Source of the DNA: Acinetobacter sp. Ac_5812
GTDB lineage: Bacteria; Pseudomonadota; Gammaproteobacteria; Pseudomonadales; Moraxellaceae
NCBI RefSeq assembly: GCF_013072695.1
Contig: NZ_LXUK01000027.1
Location: forward strand, 310,001-374,000
Length of the DNA stretch: 64,000 bases
Reading direction: 5' to 3'
The position numbers were made by a program, and so were the translations under genes. The notes beneath the pieces were generated by a model. The model did not search any database. It saw only the letters and a list, made by a program, of their open reading frames with translations, and was not told where the DNA came from. The stretch's first letter is position 1. Every line of letters starts with the position of its first letter. Positions 52,839-61,843 of the stretch are shown here, piece after piece.

Positions 52839-53636
52839 TTAATTCTTAATGGCGCGAGTGGCTAGAAAAGTTGGCATAAATTGATCAAGTAGAAAGCGAG
52901 GATTTGGTTGATCATCTTCAAAAAAGCTCTGAAGCAGAAAGCCTACGGCCAGTTGCCCTTGAATTAAATCCGTTAGGCTATGTCCAAACACCACTGCTTC
53001 ACCACGTTGTAGCTTAGCATTGAGCGCATCTGTACTCAGATCCTTAAGATCAGAATATGGCAATTTATAAATAGGCCGAATCAATCCTTGTTTGGCGTAT
53101 TCAGGGTCACGGTCTCCAATAAAAACTGCAGGGTTATAAAAACTAGCAAGCAGTGCACCTTGAGGTTTTAATATCCGAAAGCATTCTTTCCACACGGCAT
53201 TAACATCAGAGACATATAGATTTGAGATAGGGTGAAATACCAGATCAAATTCAGCTGCTCGAAATATCTGTAAATCAGACATATCACCCTGTACCGTGTT
53301 GAGCGTTAGCCCTTCTCGCTCAGCCACCATTCGGTCTTGCTGTAACTGTTGATCGGACAGATCAAACACCGTGACGTTGGCTCCTGCCGCAGCTAACACA
53401 GGCGCTTGCTGCCCACCAGCAGAAGCTAAACAAAGAATATTTTTCCCAACAATATCGCCCAACCATGCCTTTGGAACGGGTTGGGGTGTGAGATGTACAT
53501 CCCAATCACCATGACGTGCTGCGGTAATCAGTTCATGACTGACAGGACGTGACCACGGTAGCTGTTCTTGCGCCTGCTTATCCCAAGCTGCTCGGTTATG
53601 CTCGAGAAAATCAAAATGCTGCGTTGAATGAGGCAC
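52839..53636 (-). CDS. Class I SAM-dependent methyltransferase
   Basis: A 265-residue methyltransferase. Motif I is 'GKNILCLASAGGQQAPVLAAAG' (Rossmann glycine region), followed by the acidic 'VTVFDLSDQQL', 'QGDMSDL' and 'FDLVFHPISNLYV', then 'CFRILKPQGALLAS'. It belongs to the UbiE/YcgJ-like group acting on small molecules. The substrate is unknown and neighbours do not help; it stands apart from antA and the thioesterase. Confidence 0.85.
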   Translation of the reverse strand: MPHSTQHFDFLEHNRAAWDKQAQEQLPWSRPVSHELITAARHGDWDVHLTPQPVPKAWLGDIVGKNILCLASAGGQQAPVLAAAGANVTVFDLSDQQLQQDRMVAEREGLTLNTVQGDMSDLQIFRAAEFDLVFHPISNLYVSDVNAVWKECFRILKPQGALLASFYNPAVFIGDRDPEYAKQGLIRPIYKLPYSDLKDLSTDALNAKLQRGEAVVFGHSLTDLIQGQLAVGFLLQSFFEDDQPNPRFLLDQFMPTFLATRAIKN

Positions 53637-53766
53637 AACAACTCCTTTTTATTGCTGAATCACATGTATTCGTTAGGATAGAAATACGATATCAACACGA
53701 AAAAAGGAAGCGGTGTTCAGGACAGAAGCTGCTGCCTAAAAGACAGTTGAGCTTGTGCCATCTAAA

Positions 53767-54264
53767 TTAATAGGCATATGAGGCAATTGCGGTTGCAATC
53801 GCTTTCTCTTCATCATTAACCATGGTCATCCGCATGGTGCAACCTTTACGACCTAGACGTAAGGTTTCCGCACGAGCAATAAAGAATTTTCCCCGCCCAG
53901 GTGCAAGGTAATCCACCCGCATATCCACCGTCGCTAAACGCGATACTTTCTTAATGGTATCGGGTAAATCTTCTGGTGTGGCACGGCGATAAAGCTGTTC
54001 CATCGCAACGACACCACCAATACTGTCCAGAATCGTGGCCGCCACACCACCATGTAGAATCTGGAATGCCACATTCCCGACCAATTCTGGCTGCATCTCC
54101 ACATAGGCTTCTATCTGATCATCGACCACTCGCATGACCATGCCACTGTAGTTAAAAAATGGACAGGCATTGAATGCCTTACACAGCTGTTTCAACACCA
54201 CTTGGTGATCTGCTTTTGTACCTAGCTGAATATTGCCAGTCCAGTTTCTCTTTACATCATTCAT
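53767..54264 (-). CDS. Hotdog-fold acyl-CoA thioesterase (YigI-like)
   Basis: A 165-residue PaaI/YigI-type thioesterase. The active-site helix has 'ILHGGVAATILDSIGGVVAME' and later 'DMRVDYLAPGRGKFFIARAETLRLG', both typical of the E. coli YigI group, which hydrolyses medium- and long-chain acyl-CoA. It is divergent from hemB with 170 bp between starts. Confidence 0.85.
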   Translation of the reverse strand: MNDVKRNWTGNIQLGTKADHQVVLKQLCKAFNACPFFNYSGMVMRVVDDQIEAYVEMQPELVGNVAFQILHGGVAATILDSIGGVVAMEQLYRRATPEDLPDTIKKVSRLATVDMRVDYLAPGRGKFFIARAETLRLGRKGCTMRMTMVNDEEKAIATAIASYAY

Positions 54265-54434
54265 ACGCGGCCTACACTCAATGGAAAGAAGAACTTTCCA
54301 TTATTTTGCACAAATCTAAAAATATGGGGCTACAATAGCGGGGTTCTGTAATTGAGCAACACAGCTAAGCTCTCCCTAGCGTGACTTAATACCTCAATTA
54401 TTCCTATAGTGTAATACTGAACATCGAGATTGTT

Positions 54435-55448
54435 ATGACTTATACGTTCAATCGTCCAGCTTTTCCTGCGACTCGCATGCGCCGTATCCGTAAAAATGAC
54501 CAACTTCGTGCCATGGTCAGCGAAACTCATTTAACGGCAGATCACTTGATTTATCCAGTGTTTGTACTACCAGGACAACAACAAACCCAAGACATTCCAA
54601 GCATGCCCAATGTGCAACGTTTGTCGGCTGATTTATTACTTAAAAAAGCAGAAACCCTGCTTGAACTCGGGGTTTCGAAACTTGCTTTATTCCCTGTCAC
54701 ACCACAACACGATAAAAGCTTAACGGCAGAAGCCGCTTGGGATGACAATGGCCTAGTTCAAGCCACCTGCCGTCTGCTCAAAAAAGAATTACCAGAAATG
54801 GTACTGATTACCGATGGTGCATTGGACCCTTATACCACACATGGTCAAGATGGTATTATTGATGACACGGGTTATGTACTGAATGATGAAACCGTGGAAT
54901 GCCTAGTGAAACAGGCACTCAGTCATGCTGCGGCTGGTGCAGACGTAATTGCGCCAAGTGACATGATGGATGGTCGTATCGGTGCGATTCGCCAAGCACT
55001 TGAGCAAAACGATTTTATCTACACCAACATCATGGCGTACTCTGCAAAATATGCCTCTAGCTTTTACGGCCCTTTCCGTGATGCAGTCGGTTCTGCTAGC
55101 AATCTAAAAGGCGGCAATAAATACAATTACCAAATGGATATTGGCAACCGTGCTGAAGCCCTGCATGAAATTGCGCTGGATCTGCAAGAAGGTGCGGATA
55201 TGGTGATTGTTAAACCAGGTATGCCTTATCTAGATGTGGTTCGTGAAGTTAAAGATACCTTCGGTGTCCCAACGTTTATTTATCAAGTCAGTGGTGAATA
55301 CGCCATGCTTGCAGGTGCGATTCAAAACGGTTGGCTCTCTGACAACGTGATTCTAGAATCATTGATGTGTTGCCGTCGTGCAGGTGCAGATGGGATCTGG
55401 ACCTATTTTGCAGAAGATGCAGCACGTAAATTAAAAGAGATGAAATAG
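54435..55448 (+). CDS. hemB: Delta-aminolevulinic acid dehydratase (porphobilinogen synthase)
   Basis: A 337-residue HemB. It has the two catalytic lysines in 'YSAKYASSFYGPFRDA' and 'MVIVKPGMPYLD'. The metal region reads 'DGALDPYTTHGQDG', i.e. the Asp/Ala type without the three cysteines of zinc enzymes, so a Mg-dependent form. It condenses two 5-aminolevulinate molecules into porphobilinogen in heme synthesis. Length is standard. Confidence 0.97.
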   Translation: MTYTFNRPAFPATRMRRIRKNDQLRAMVSETHLTADHLIYPVFVLPGQQQTQDIPSMPNVQRLSADLLLKKAETLLELGVSKLALFPVTPQHDKSLTAEAAWDDNGLVQATCRLLKKELPEMVLITDGALDPYTTHGQDGIIDDTGYVLNDETVECLVKQALSHAAAGADVIAPSDMMDGRIGAIRQALEQNDFIYTNIMAYSAKYASSFYGPFRDAVGSASNLKGGNKYNYQMDIGNRAEALHEIALDLQEGADMVIVKPGMPYLDVVREVKDTFGVPTFIYQVSGEYAMLAGAIQNGWLSDNVILESLMCCRRAGADGIWTYFAEDAARKLKEMK

Positions 55449-55574
55449 AAGTTATATTTCATCTATCCGAAAATGATAGTATCTACTCCAGAGTCTTGTT
55501 GAGCTCTCATCCCTTTTCTGGATTAGCCTTCGGCTCGACCTACTTTTCTTTCGGGAAAAGTAGGCAAAACCATT
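55449..55574. repeat. Left part of an intergenic repeat, with a 9-bp hairpin
   Basis: After hemB the spacer holds a hairpin, CCTACTTTT (55539-55547) and AAAAGTAGG (55556-55564), in a segment that I recall recurring, with the adjoining palindromic element, in Acinetobacter intergenic regions. It has no T-tract. No coding sequence is apparent. Confidence 0.4.
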
Positions 55575-55728
55575 GTCATTCGCAAAACCTGAGGTACGAA
55601 TCGCAGAGATTAATAATCTCTGCCGTACCGCAAGGCAAAAGCTAGGCTTTAGCATAAACTACGCACTCCGTTTGTCTTGCACTACGCTAAAGCTATAACC
55701 GCTTTAGCTTGCTCAGGTTGCGAATGAC
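55575..55728. repeat. 154-bp palindromic intergenic element with terminal inverted repeats
   Basis: The ends are inverted repeats: GTCATTCGCAAAACCTGAG (55575-55593) and CTCAGGTTGCGAATGAC (55712-55728), identical except for a 2-nt indel. Inside are nested dyads: GGTAC...GTACC around CAGAGATTAATAATCTCTG, and GCTTTAGC...GCTAAAGC. It carries no ORF and looks like a non-autonomous mobile (MITE- or REP-like) repeat. It fills most of the hemB-thiO spacer (55449-55788). Confidence 0.65.
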
Positions 55729-55788
55729 GTCTTCCGTGTAGCAAATTTCAAGATACGTTTTATCTTAGAAACCACTTAAATTAAAGTT

Positions 55789-56910
55789 ATGCATATTGCC
55801 ATCATTGGTGCGGGTATTAGCGGCTTAATGTCAGCATTGGAACTTGCTGAACAAGGCTGCTCTGTCGATATTTTTGACCAACAACTTGCAGGTCAAGCAG
55901 CCTCATGGGCGGGTGGAGGTATCCTTTCCCCCATGTATCCTTGGCGTTATGCGCCCGAAGTCAATCAGCTGGCGCAATACGGAAAGTCACTCTATCAGAC
56001 ATGGAATGAGAAGCTCCTTCCCGTCACTGGCATTGATTTTCAAATCCACGATACGGGCATGCTGATTTTCGATCAGGAAGATTTTGAAATTGGTTTGAAT
56101 TATGCCACGCGACATCAAGAGCCGATGCAACACTGTGAACTGCTCAATCGCCCCAAACTCGAAAAGATTAATCCCTATATTTCCCAACAATTCCAACAAG
56201 CTATTTATTTCCCACACCTGTCCAATGTTCGTAATCCACGTTTATTACAATCATTAATTTGCTATTTAAAACAACATCCCGCTGTTCGTTTCTTTGAGCA
56301 TTGCCCTGTAGAAAAGTTAATGATTCAAAATAAGAAAGTACTCGGAATTGAAACTGAAGAGGGTCAGAAATTTAGCGCAGATCATGTCGTGATTACCTCG
56401 GGTGCTTGGAGTCAACAATGGCAGCAACAAATCCAATGCAATATCCCTGTACATCCTGTACAAGGGCAAATGCTGTTATTTAAAACCCCTGAAAACTGGC
56501 TACCAACCATGTGCATGAATCAAGTGATGTATCTGATTCCACGCCAAGATGGTCATATCGTCTGTGGTTCAAGCATGGCAGATACAGGCTTTAGCACCGC
56601 GGTGGATGCAAACACCCAACAGGATATTCTCAACGCTTGTTTAGAGATGGTGCCTGAATTAGCGCAATTCCCGATTGTAAAACACTGGGCGGGTTTACGC
56701 CCGAGTTCTCCACAAGGTATTCCCTATATCGGCACAATGCCTGAGTTAGAAAATCTCTGGGCCAATTTTGGACATTTCCGCAATGGCCTATGCATGGGCT
56801 CAGGTTCAGCACGTTTGCTGCGCCAACTCATTTTAGGACAAGAGACACTGGTCGATCCAAATGCTTATTCTCCTCTGCGCTTAAAGCGACAGGATTTAAT
56901 TTCTTGCTAG
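55789..56910 (+). CDS. thiO: FAD-dependent glycine oxidase-like protein (ThiO/DadA family)
   Basis: A 373-residue DAO-family flavoenzyme. The N-terminal GAGISG at residues 7-12 binds FAD, followed by 'DQQLAGQAASWAGGGILSPMYPWRY', characteristic of ThiO, and the C-terminal 'HWAGLRPSSPQGIPYIGTMP' and 'GHFRNGLCMGSGSARLL'. ThiO oxidises glycine to iminoglycine for the thiazole of thiamin. No other thi gene is adjacent. Its 3' end overlaps the convergent epimerase gene by 15 bp. Confidence 0.88.
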   Translation: MHIAIIGAGISGLMSALELAEQGCSVDIFDQQLAGQAASWAGGGILSPMYPWRYAPEVNQLAQYGKSLYQTWNEKLLPVTGIDFQIHDTGMLIFDQEDFEIGLNYATRHQEPMQHCELLNRPKLEKINPYISQQFQQAIYFPHLSNVRNPRLLQSLICYLKQHPAVRFFEHCPVEKLMIQNKKVLGIETEEGQKFSADHVVITSGAWSQQWQQQIQCNIPVHPVQGQMLLFKTPENWLPTMCMNQVMYLIPRQDGHIVCGSSMADTGFSTAVDANTQQDILNACLEMVPELAQFPIVKHWAGLRPSSPQGIPYIGTMPELENLWANFGHFRNGLCMGSGSARLLRQLILGQETLVDPNAYSPLRLKRQDLISC

Positions 56911-57801
56911 AATTGCAGTTAAAGCCACATTTAAATCAGGATATTGGAATTGAAAGCCCTGTTCCAACAGAGCCTTCGGAATCACATATTGACCATTTAA
57001 AATAAGTTGTGCTTGCTCGCCAAGCATCGATGTAAATACACACTTAGGCATTCGCATAAAAGGTTTGCGCTTTAAAATGTGAGCAGCCGTTTGAGCAAAT
57101 TGTTGTTGATTGATTTGTTCAGGTGCAACTAGGTTATACACCTTTTGACTGTGATGGGATTGCAGCAAAAAAACCATGGCATTCAGTACATCTTGGATAT
57201 GAATCCACACCACAGGTTGTTGTCCCGAACCAATTTTTGCAACCGCATTCAATCGAATCGGTAACAACATTTGTGGTAAAATCCCACCCTGCCCAAAAAC
57301 CACACCCAAACGAATGATCTTGGTATTTTGTTGGCTAAATTTTAAAGTGGCTTGCTCCCACTTTTGGCAAAGTTCAGACATAAAAATCGCTTGCGGTGCT
57401 GTATTTTCATCACAAACCAACTTCCACTGTTCTTGTGGATCAATACCATAATAACCAATCGCAGACCCAGAAATAATGCATTTCGGAAAAATTTGCCGTT
57501 GTTCCAACCATTGATACAGTTGTTCGGTCATTGCAACACGGCTGTGTATTAATTGCTGCTTACGCTGTTCAGTCCAGCGTTTTGCGCCAATATTTTCACC
57601 CGCCAGATTAATTACATAATCAATCTGTTGCGTTTCTATTTGATCAAGATCATTCACCCAACGCAGGTCTGAATGCTGAGAAACTAAATTCTGTTGTCGG
57701 GTCAGTGCAATGATTTGAAATTGTCGTTCCAATAAAAAAGGCAACAAATGAGAGCCAATAAAGCCACTTGCGCCTGTGATTAAAACTGTCTGTTTTTGCA
57801 T
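56896..57801 (-). CDS. TIGR01777 family NAD-dependent epimerase (YfcH-like)
   Basis: A 301-residue extended-SDR protein. N-terminal TGASGFIGSHL, 'YVINLAGENIGAKRWTEQRKQQLIHSRV' and the conserved 'SGSAIGYYG' are diagnostic for the YfcH/SulA-type family (TIGR01777). The usual YxxxK Lys is not seen after YYG, as in other members. The biological role is unknown; E. coli YfcH has been linked loosely to cell division. Confidence 0.88.
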   Translation of the reverse strand: MQKQTVLITGASGFIGSHLLPFLLERQFQIIALTRQQNLVSQHSDLRWVNDLDQIETQQIDYVINLAGENIGAKRWTEQRKQQLIHSRVAMTEQLYQWLEQRQIFPKCIISGSAIGYYGIDPQEQWKLVCDENTAPQAIFMSELCQKWEQATLKFSQQNTKIIRLGVVFGQGGILPQMLLPIRLNAVAKIGSGQQPVVWIHIQDVLNAMVFLLQSHHSQKVYNLVAPEQINQQQFAQTAAHILKRKPFMRMPKCVFTSMLGEQAQLILNGQYVIPKALLEQGFQFQYPDLNVALTAILARN

Positions 57802-57887
57802 CCCACTCTCATCCCGCTTGATATTGATCCAGCTCCATATCTAAGTCTTAGCAGAATAAAAGTAGATTACAAGTGAACTTTATTCGA

Positions 57888-58334
57888 CTAGCTAAACATT
57901 TTATTGGCCATTCTTTGTGCTTGCGGCCCATAGAACCAATAGGTAATTAAGAAGAGCGGCACGGCGATCACAAACCACATTGCTAAAATACTAAGCAGAA
58001 ATGCAGGTTGTTTTAGATATAACAAGAAGTTTTGCCAAACTTCGGGATCTTTACGTGCAAAAATAAACAGCCCTAACAATAAGCCACAGACATTGTATCC
58101 CCAAAAGATCAGACTAAATCCAATGCTTAAACGTTTCCTTTCCTGTGGCGTCGGTGCACGGCGCTGTTTCTTCAAAAATTTGAATAAAATAACAATGATC
58201 GCAATTAAATAAGGAATCGCAGTCAACACGCCCCCAATACTATTGGGTAAAATAGCTGCCAGTACACCGACCAACAAGGTCGCAGTAAAACAAATTATAA
58301 AAAACCAGATATAGTACAAACGCAATGAAATCAT
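57888..58334 (-). CDS. Small membrane protein, ABZJ_00895-like
   Basis: A 148-residue protein with four hydrophobic segments (about 5-30, 32-55, 70-95, 110-135), a basic loop after helix 2 ('KKQRRAPTPQERKRLS') and the C-terminal 'YWFYGPQAQRMANKMFS'. It resembles a family of Acinetobacter-specific membrane proteins that I remember as ABZJ_00895. No function is known and the neighbours give no clue. Confidence 0.7.
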   Translation of the reverse strand: MISLRLYYIWFFIICFTATLLVGVLAAILPNSIGGVLTAIPYLIAIIVILFKFLKKQRRAPTPQERKRLSIGFSLIFWGYNVCGLLLGLFIFARKDPEVWQNFLLYLKQPAFLLSILAMWFVIAVPLFLITYWFYGPQAQRMANKMFS

Positions 58335-58439
58335 AAAGATAAACCTAATTAGACTGGCTTTAGAAAATAATTATAAATTTTTTTCACTTTTTTTTCATTT
58401 TTATGTCAACCAATCCTCAACCAGTGTCGTTATATAAGG

Positions 58440-58604
58440 TATAAGGTCGCAGCAACCGATTGGACATTGCACGGCATCCGCGATGTTTTCGGTGACCTTT
58501 CATTATGACTCTCCATCTTTAACAGTGGTTGTGTTAGCAGCCAGAACCATTGAAAAAGATTTTGACCGACGATTTATCATCACTCGAATCGTCGGTTTTT
58601 ATTT
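58440..58604 (+). ncRNA. Candidate small RNA ending at a strong terminator
   Basis: The 289-bp gap 58335-58623 holds a perfect 10-bp stem ACCGACGATT (58565-58574) / AATCGTCGGT (58587-58596) followed by a T-tract, oriented plus. No plus-strand gene upstream needs it: the gene at 57888-58334 runs the other way and the GNAT gene is convergent. TATATA/TATAAG boxes near 58431-58445 could start a transcript of about 160 nt. The short ORF across this segment reads through the terminator and is not credible. I cannot match it to a known sRNA. Confidence 0.45.
58565..58604 (+). terminator. Rho-independent terminator of the candidate small RNA
   Basis: 10-bp perfect stem (58565-58574 with 58587-58596), 12-nt loop, then TTTTATTT on the plus strand. 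Confidence 0.85.
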
Positions 58605-58623
58605 GCCTGAAATTTGGGGTTGG

Positions 58624-59076
58624 TCAGGTATTGGCTACATACATTTTGATCAGCCCACCCTCATCTTCTGTCACCGTGGTTAAAAATGTCCAACCACACT
58701 TTTCATAGAAATCATCTAAGTCCGTCACTAGATAGAGCTTTTCAATGCCTAATGTTTTCATCTCCATTCGGGCAAAATCCAACAACTGTCTGGCGATATT
58801 TTGCTTTCGATAAGCCTCATCAACAAATAAAGCACACAGGTTTGGGCTCAGGTCTTTGCGCTCATGGAAGTCATTATCGATCACCCCAGTGCCAGCAATG
58901 ATGTGCTGATGTTCATTCAGAATTACATACCATTGTGGAATTCCTTCTGGCTGCTCTATCGAAGTTTGTATGCTGTCTCGATAGGCCTCAATCGGAATCC
59001 CCCATTGATTCGAAAACCATATGGCAGCCTGTTCTCGCAATTCAGGATGATTCGCTAATTTAATAATCTTCATCAA
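58624..59076 (-). CDS. GNAT family N-acetyltransferase
   Basis: A 150-residue GNAT protein. The acetyl-CoA site is 'ALFVDEAYRKQNIARQLLDFA' (the R/Q-x-x-G-x-G/A variant, here RKQNIA), preceded by 'PQWYVILNEHQHIIAGTGVIDND' and followed by 'KLYLVTDLDDFYEKCGW'. The substrate is unknown. Start MMK: either Met possible. Confidence 0.85.
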   Translation of the reverse strand: MMKIIKLANHPELREQAAIWFSNQWGIPIEAYRDSIQTSIEQPEGIPQWYVILNEHQHIIAGTGVIDNDFHERKDLSPNLCALFVDEAYRKQNIARQLLDFARMEMKTLGIEKLYLVTDLDDFYEKCGWTFLTTVTEDEGGLIKMYVANT

Positions 59077-59230
59077 TACAGGATTAACCTCTTATACTTT
59101 ACTCAAATGTATTCAATGCGATTTTATGATCAAACCGCAAAACGCGCATCTGCTTACATAAATCTCTCGATCTTCAATTCCATATCTCTTTAGAATAATT
59201 CTACGACTATAAAAATTAAGGACAGATGGA

Positions 59231-59608
59231 ATGAACAACATTATTTATTTTGAAATTCAGTCATCAGCTCCTCAACGTGATATTCACTTTTACCAATCCG
59301 TATTTGGCTGGAAATTTGAAAAAGTAGAAGGCCTGCCCATTGAATATTATCGTATCGCAACAACAGGAATTCATGGCGGTTTATTACAACGTCCTGTAGC
59401 AGCACCAGCAACAGGGTGTGGAACCAATGCCTTTACCTGTAGTGTAGAGGTGGCAAATTTCGATGAAACTGCAGCTAAAATTTTAAGTTTAGGTGGGCTT
59501 ATCGCCATGGAAAAATTTGCGATACCGAACCGCTGCTGGCAAGGCTATTTCATCGACCTCGATCATAATACCTTTGGGATTTGTGAAATCGATGAACAGG
59601 CGCAATAA
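59231..59608 (+). CDS. VOC superfamily (glyoxalase/bleomycin-resistance-fold) protein
   Basis: A 125-residue single VOC module pair: 'IIYFEIQSSAPQRDIHFYQSVFGWKFEKVEG' opens the fold and 'GYFIDLDHNTFGICEID' closes it, with Glu in both metal-ligand positions and a likely His/Gln elsewhere. It resembles the YdcE/CFP30B-type enzymes of unknown substrate. AAGGACAG precedes the ATG. Confidence 0.82.
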   Translation: MNNIIYFEIQSSAPQRDIHFYQSVFGWKFEKVEGLPIEYYRIATTGIHGGLLQRPVAAPATGCGTNAFTCSVEVANFDETAAKILSLGGLIAMEKFAIPNRCWQGYFIDLDHNTFGICEIDEQAQ

Positions 59609-59637
59609 CTTGCTAAATTCAAGTTAAATTTAAATGA

Positions 59638-60420
59638 TTACCGCCCCTTAAACTGCGGTGGGCGTTTTTCCATCATGGCTCGAACGCCTTCTTGAGCATC
59701 TTCAGATACAAACAGCGGCATTAAATAATTGTTCATTTTTTCAAATGCAACTGTTTGCCCTTCCACGACTGCATCAGTTGCAGAAGCCAATAACGCCTGT
59801 ACAGCCAATGGTGCAGAAACACAGATTTCTTTGGCAATTTCCAAGGCCCGTTCAAGTTGTTGCCCTGACGCCACCACCTCCGAGACGAGATTCAGCTCAT
59901 ATGCCGTTTTGCTATTAAAGGTCTTCCCCGTCAATAAATAAGGCATGGCCTTTTGCCAACCTGCAGCCTGCACGAAACGCACCGTTGCACCGCCAAAAGG
60001 CATAATCCCACGTTGCACTTCAAGCTGACCAAAGACCGTATTTTCGCTGGCAATCACCACATCGGCATTCAGCATTAACTCTACCCCAGCGGTATAGCAG
60101 ATCCCTTGTACAGCCACCACCACAGGTTTAGTCCGATGTCGACCGCCTGTTCCCCACGGATTCAATTGATCCGCTGCAAAATTAAAAATGCCTTGTGAAA
60201 TTTTAGACTGTAATTCAACCAAATCTAAACCCGCAGTAAAATGATCACCATGCGCAAATATCACAGCACAGCGTAATTCAGCATTGTTTTCATATTCGGT
60301 TAAAGCAAGGGATAAATCCTGAATCATATGGCTATCAAAAGCATTGCGCTTTGCGACTCGATCCAAGCCAATCAACATGATGTGATCAATAATTTCGCGG
60401 CTTACTTGACCTAAGCTCAT
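59638..60420 (-). CDS. Enoyl-CoA hydratase/isomerase (crotonase) family protein
   Basis: A 260-residue crotonase. The oxyanion-hole segments are 'AHGDHFTAGLDLVEL' and 'VQGICYTAGVELMLNADVVIAS'; the region that would carry the two hydratase glutamates has Glu in 'GVELML' and 'EVQRGIMPFGG'. The C-terminal 'EDAQEGVRAMMEKRPPQFKGR' is typical. It may hydrate enoyl-CoA in beta-oxidation or act as an isomerase; no partner genes are adjacent. Confidence 0.88.
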   Translation of the reverse strand: MSLGQVSREIIDHIMLIGLDRVAKRNAFDSHMIQDLSLALTEYENNAELRCAVIFAHGDHFTAGLDLVELQSKISQGIFNFAADQLNPWGTGGRHRTKPVVVAVQGICYTAGVELMLNADVVIASENTVFGQLEVQRGIMPFGGATVRFVQAAGWQKAMPYLLTGKTFNSKTAYELNLVSEVVASGQQLERALEIAKEICVSAPLAVQALLASATDAVVEGQTVAFEKMNNYLMPLFVSEDAQEGVRAMMEKRPPQFKGR

Positions 60421-60583
60421 TTTATATTCCTCATTGTTAAAATAATGGCATTGAGATCAAACTAGAGCATCGCTTAAAAATGATCAAGCAGCATCTTGTA
60501 GTGCTTTTCTGCTGAGTAAGACTCTCCCTTCCCTCTGAATACGTGCTACCTTATTCTGGTTTATTTTATTTTTAGATTCATTT

Positions 60584-61834
60584 ATGACTGTGCGTTTTTT
60601 TCATACGTCTGACTGGCATTTGGGGCAGTTTTTTTATAATCATTCCCGCCACTACGAACATGAACAATTTCTGGCATGGTTACTTGAGCAAATCAAAGCA
60701 AAACAACCGCATGCCTTATTGATTGCAGGCGATATTTTTGATGTGATCAACCCCAGCTCACAGGCACAAAAACAACTGTATCAATTCCTTGCCGATGCAC
60801 ATAAGCTTGCCCCACAGATGCAAACCTTGATGATTGCAGGCAATCACGACTCGGGTTATCGCATTGAACAAGTAGAGCCATTATTAGAAAAATATAATGC
60901 CAAAACCGTTGGGGTGATTCGCTGGAATCAAGATAAAAGCCTCGATTTAGAACGTTTAATTTTGCCGATTTATGATGAGCAAAAACAGATTGTGGCGTGG
61001 TGTATTGCCCTGCCATTCTTACGATCAGCCGAAATTACAGGCTTTAATGAACACACCACCAACAGTCAAAATGCGATTGCTTATTTACATCAACAGTTAA
61101 TCGAAGAAGCCAAACGCCGTAAAACCGATGATCAAGCCTTAATTCTAATGTCACATGCGCATATGCAAGGCGGAGAAACCTCGGACTCAGAACGACCGAT
61201 TATTATTGGCAATGAAGAAGCACTGTCTACAGCACTGTTCGATGACAGCATTGATTATGTGGCACTGGGGCATTTACATAAACCACAAAAGGTACAGCAT
61301 CCGCATATTCGTTATAGTGGTTCACCAATTCCCCTATCATTTAGTGAAATCAACTATAAACATCAAGTGGTTGAAGTCAGCATTGATCCTAAAAAAAATG
61401 AAGATGCGTTTAGCTTTGAAACGTTGCCAATACCCCGAAGTATTCAACTACATAAAATTAAAGATGAACTCAGTGTAGTCATGCAACTTCTGCGCAATCT
61501 ACCAAATGAACCGATCGAAAATATCGAGCACCGTGAATATGTCGATATCGAATATCACACCACGACGCCCCCACAACTCAATTTACGACAACAATTTGAA
61601 GATGCCTTGCCCAAAGATCGTTATCGACTGGTGCGCATTTCCAGACAATATCTCTCCAATGAAAGCAATGCAGAGTGCAAGCAAAGTATTAGTTTAGAAC
61701 CACCGACACCCGAAAAACTATTTCAGCAAATTTGGGAGAAAAAAGGCTATCACGCCGATGATGAAGTCACTCAAGACTTTATGAGTTTGGTCGCAGAAGC
61801 ACAAAAGCAACTTGAAGATGATCAGACTGTTTAA
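60584..61834 (+). CDS. sbcD: Exonuclease subunit SbcD
   Basis: A 416-residue Mre11-type nuclease. Metallophosphoesterase motifs occur in order: DWH (residues 11-13), GDIFD, GNHD, SHAH and GHLH. The C-terminal capping domain follows. The sbcC gene starts 9 nt downstream. SbcCD cleaves hairpins and protein-blocked DNA ends and processes palindromes during replication. Confidence 0.95.
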   Translation: MTVRFFHTSDWHLGQFFYNHSRHYEHEQFLAWLLEQIKAKQPHALLIAGDIFDVINPSSQAQKQLYQFLADAHKLAPQMQTLMIAGNHDSGYRIEQVEPLLEKYNAKTVGVIRWNQDKSLDLERLILPIYDEQKQIVAWCIALPFLRSAEITGFNEHTTNSQNAIAYLHQQLIEEAKRRKTDDQALILMSHAHMQGGETSDSERPIIIGNEEALSTALFDDSIDYVALGHLHKPQKVQHPHIRYSGSPIPLSFSEINYKHQVVEVSIDPKKNEDAFSFETLPIPRSIQLHKIKDELSVVMQLLRNLPNEPIENIEHREYVDIEYHTTTPPQLNLRQQFEDALPKDRYRLVRISRQYLSNESNAECKQSISLEPPTPEKLFQQIWEKKGYHADDEVTQDFMSLVAEAQKQLEDDQTV

Positions 61835-61843
61835 GGACCTGCC

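Noticed and set aside
55438..55464. Terminator of hemB
   Set aside because: An AGATGAAATA/TATTTCATCT dyad overlaps the stop codon, but it is AT-rich and has no following T-tract.
58483..58683. Small plus-strand protein gene
   Set aside because: Its frame runs through a strong rho-independent terminator and antisense into the GNAT gene; no ribosome site is visible.
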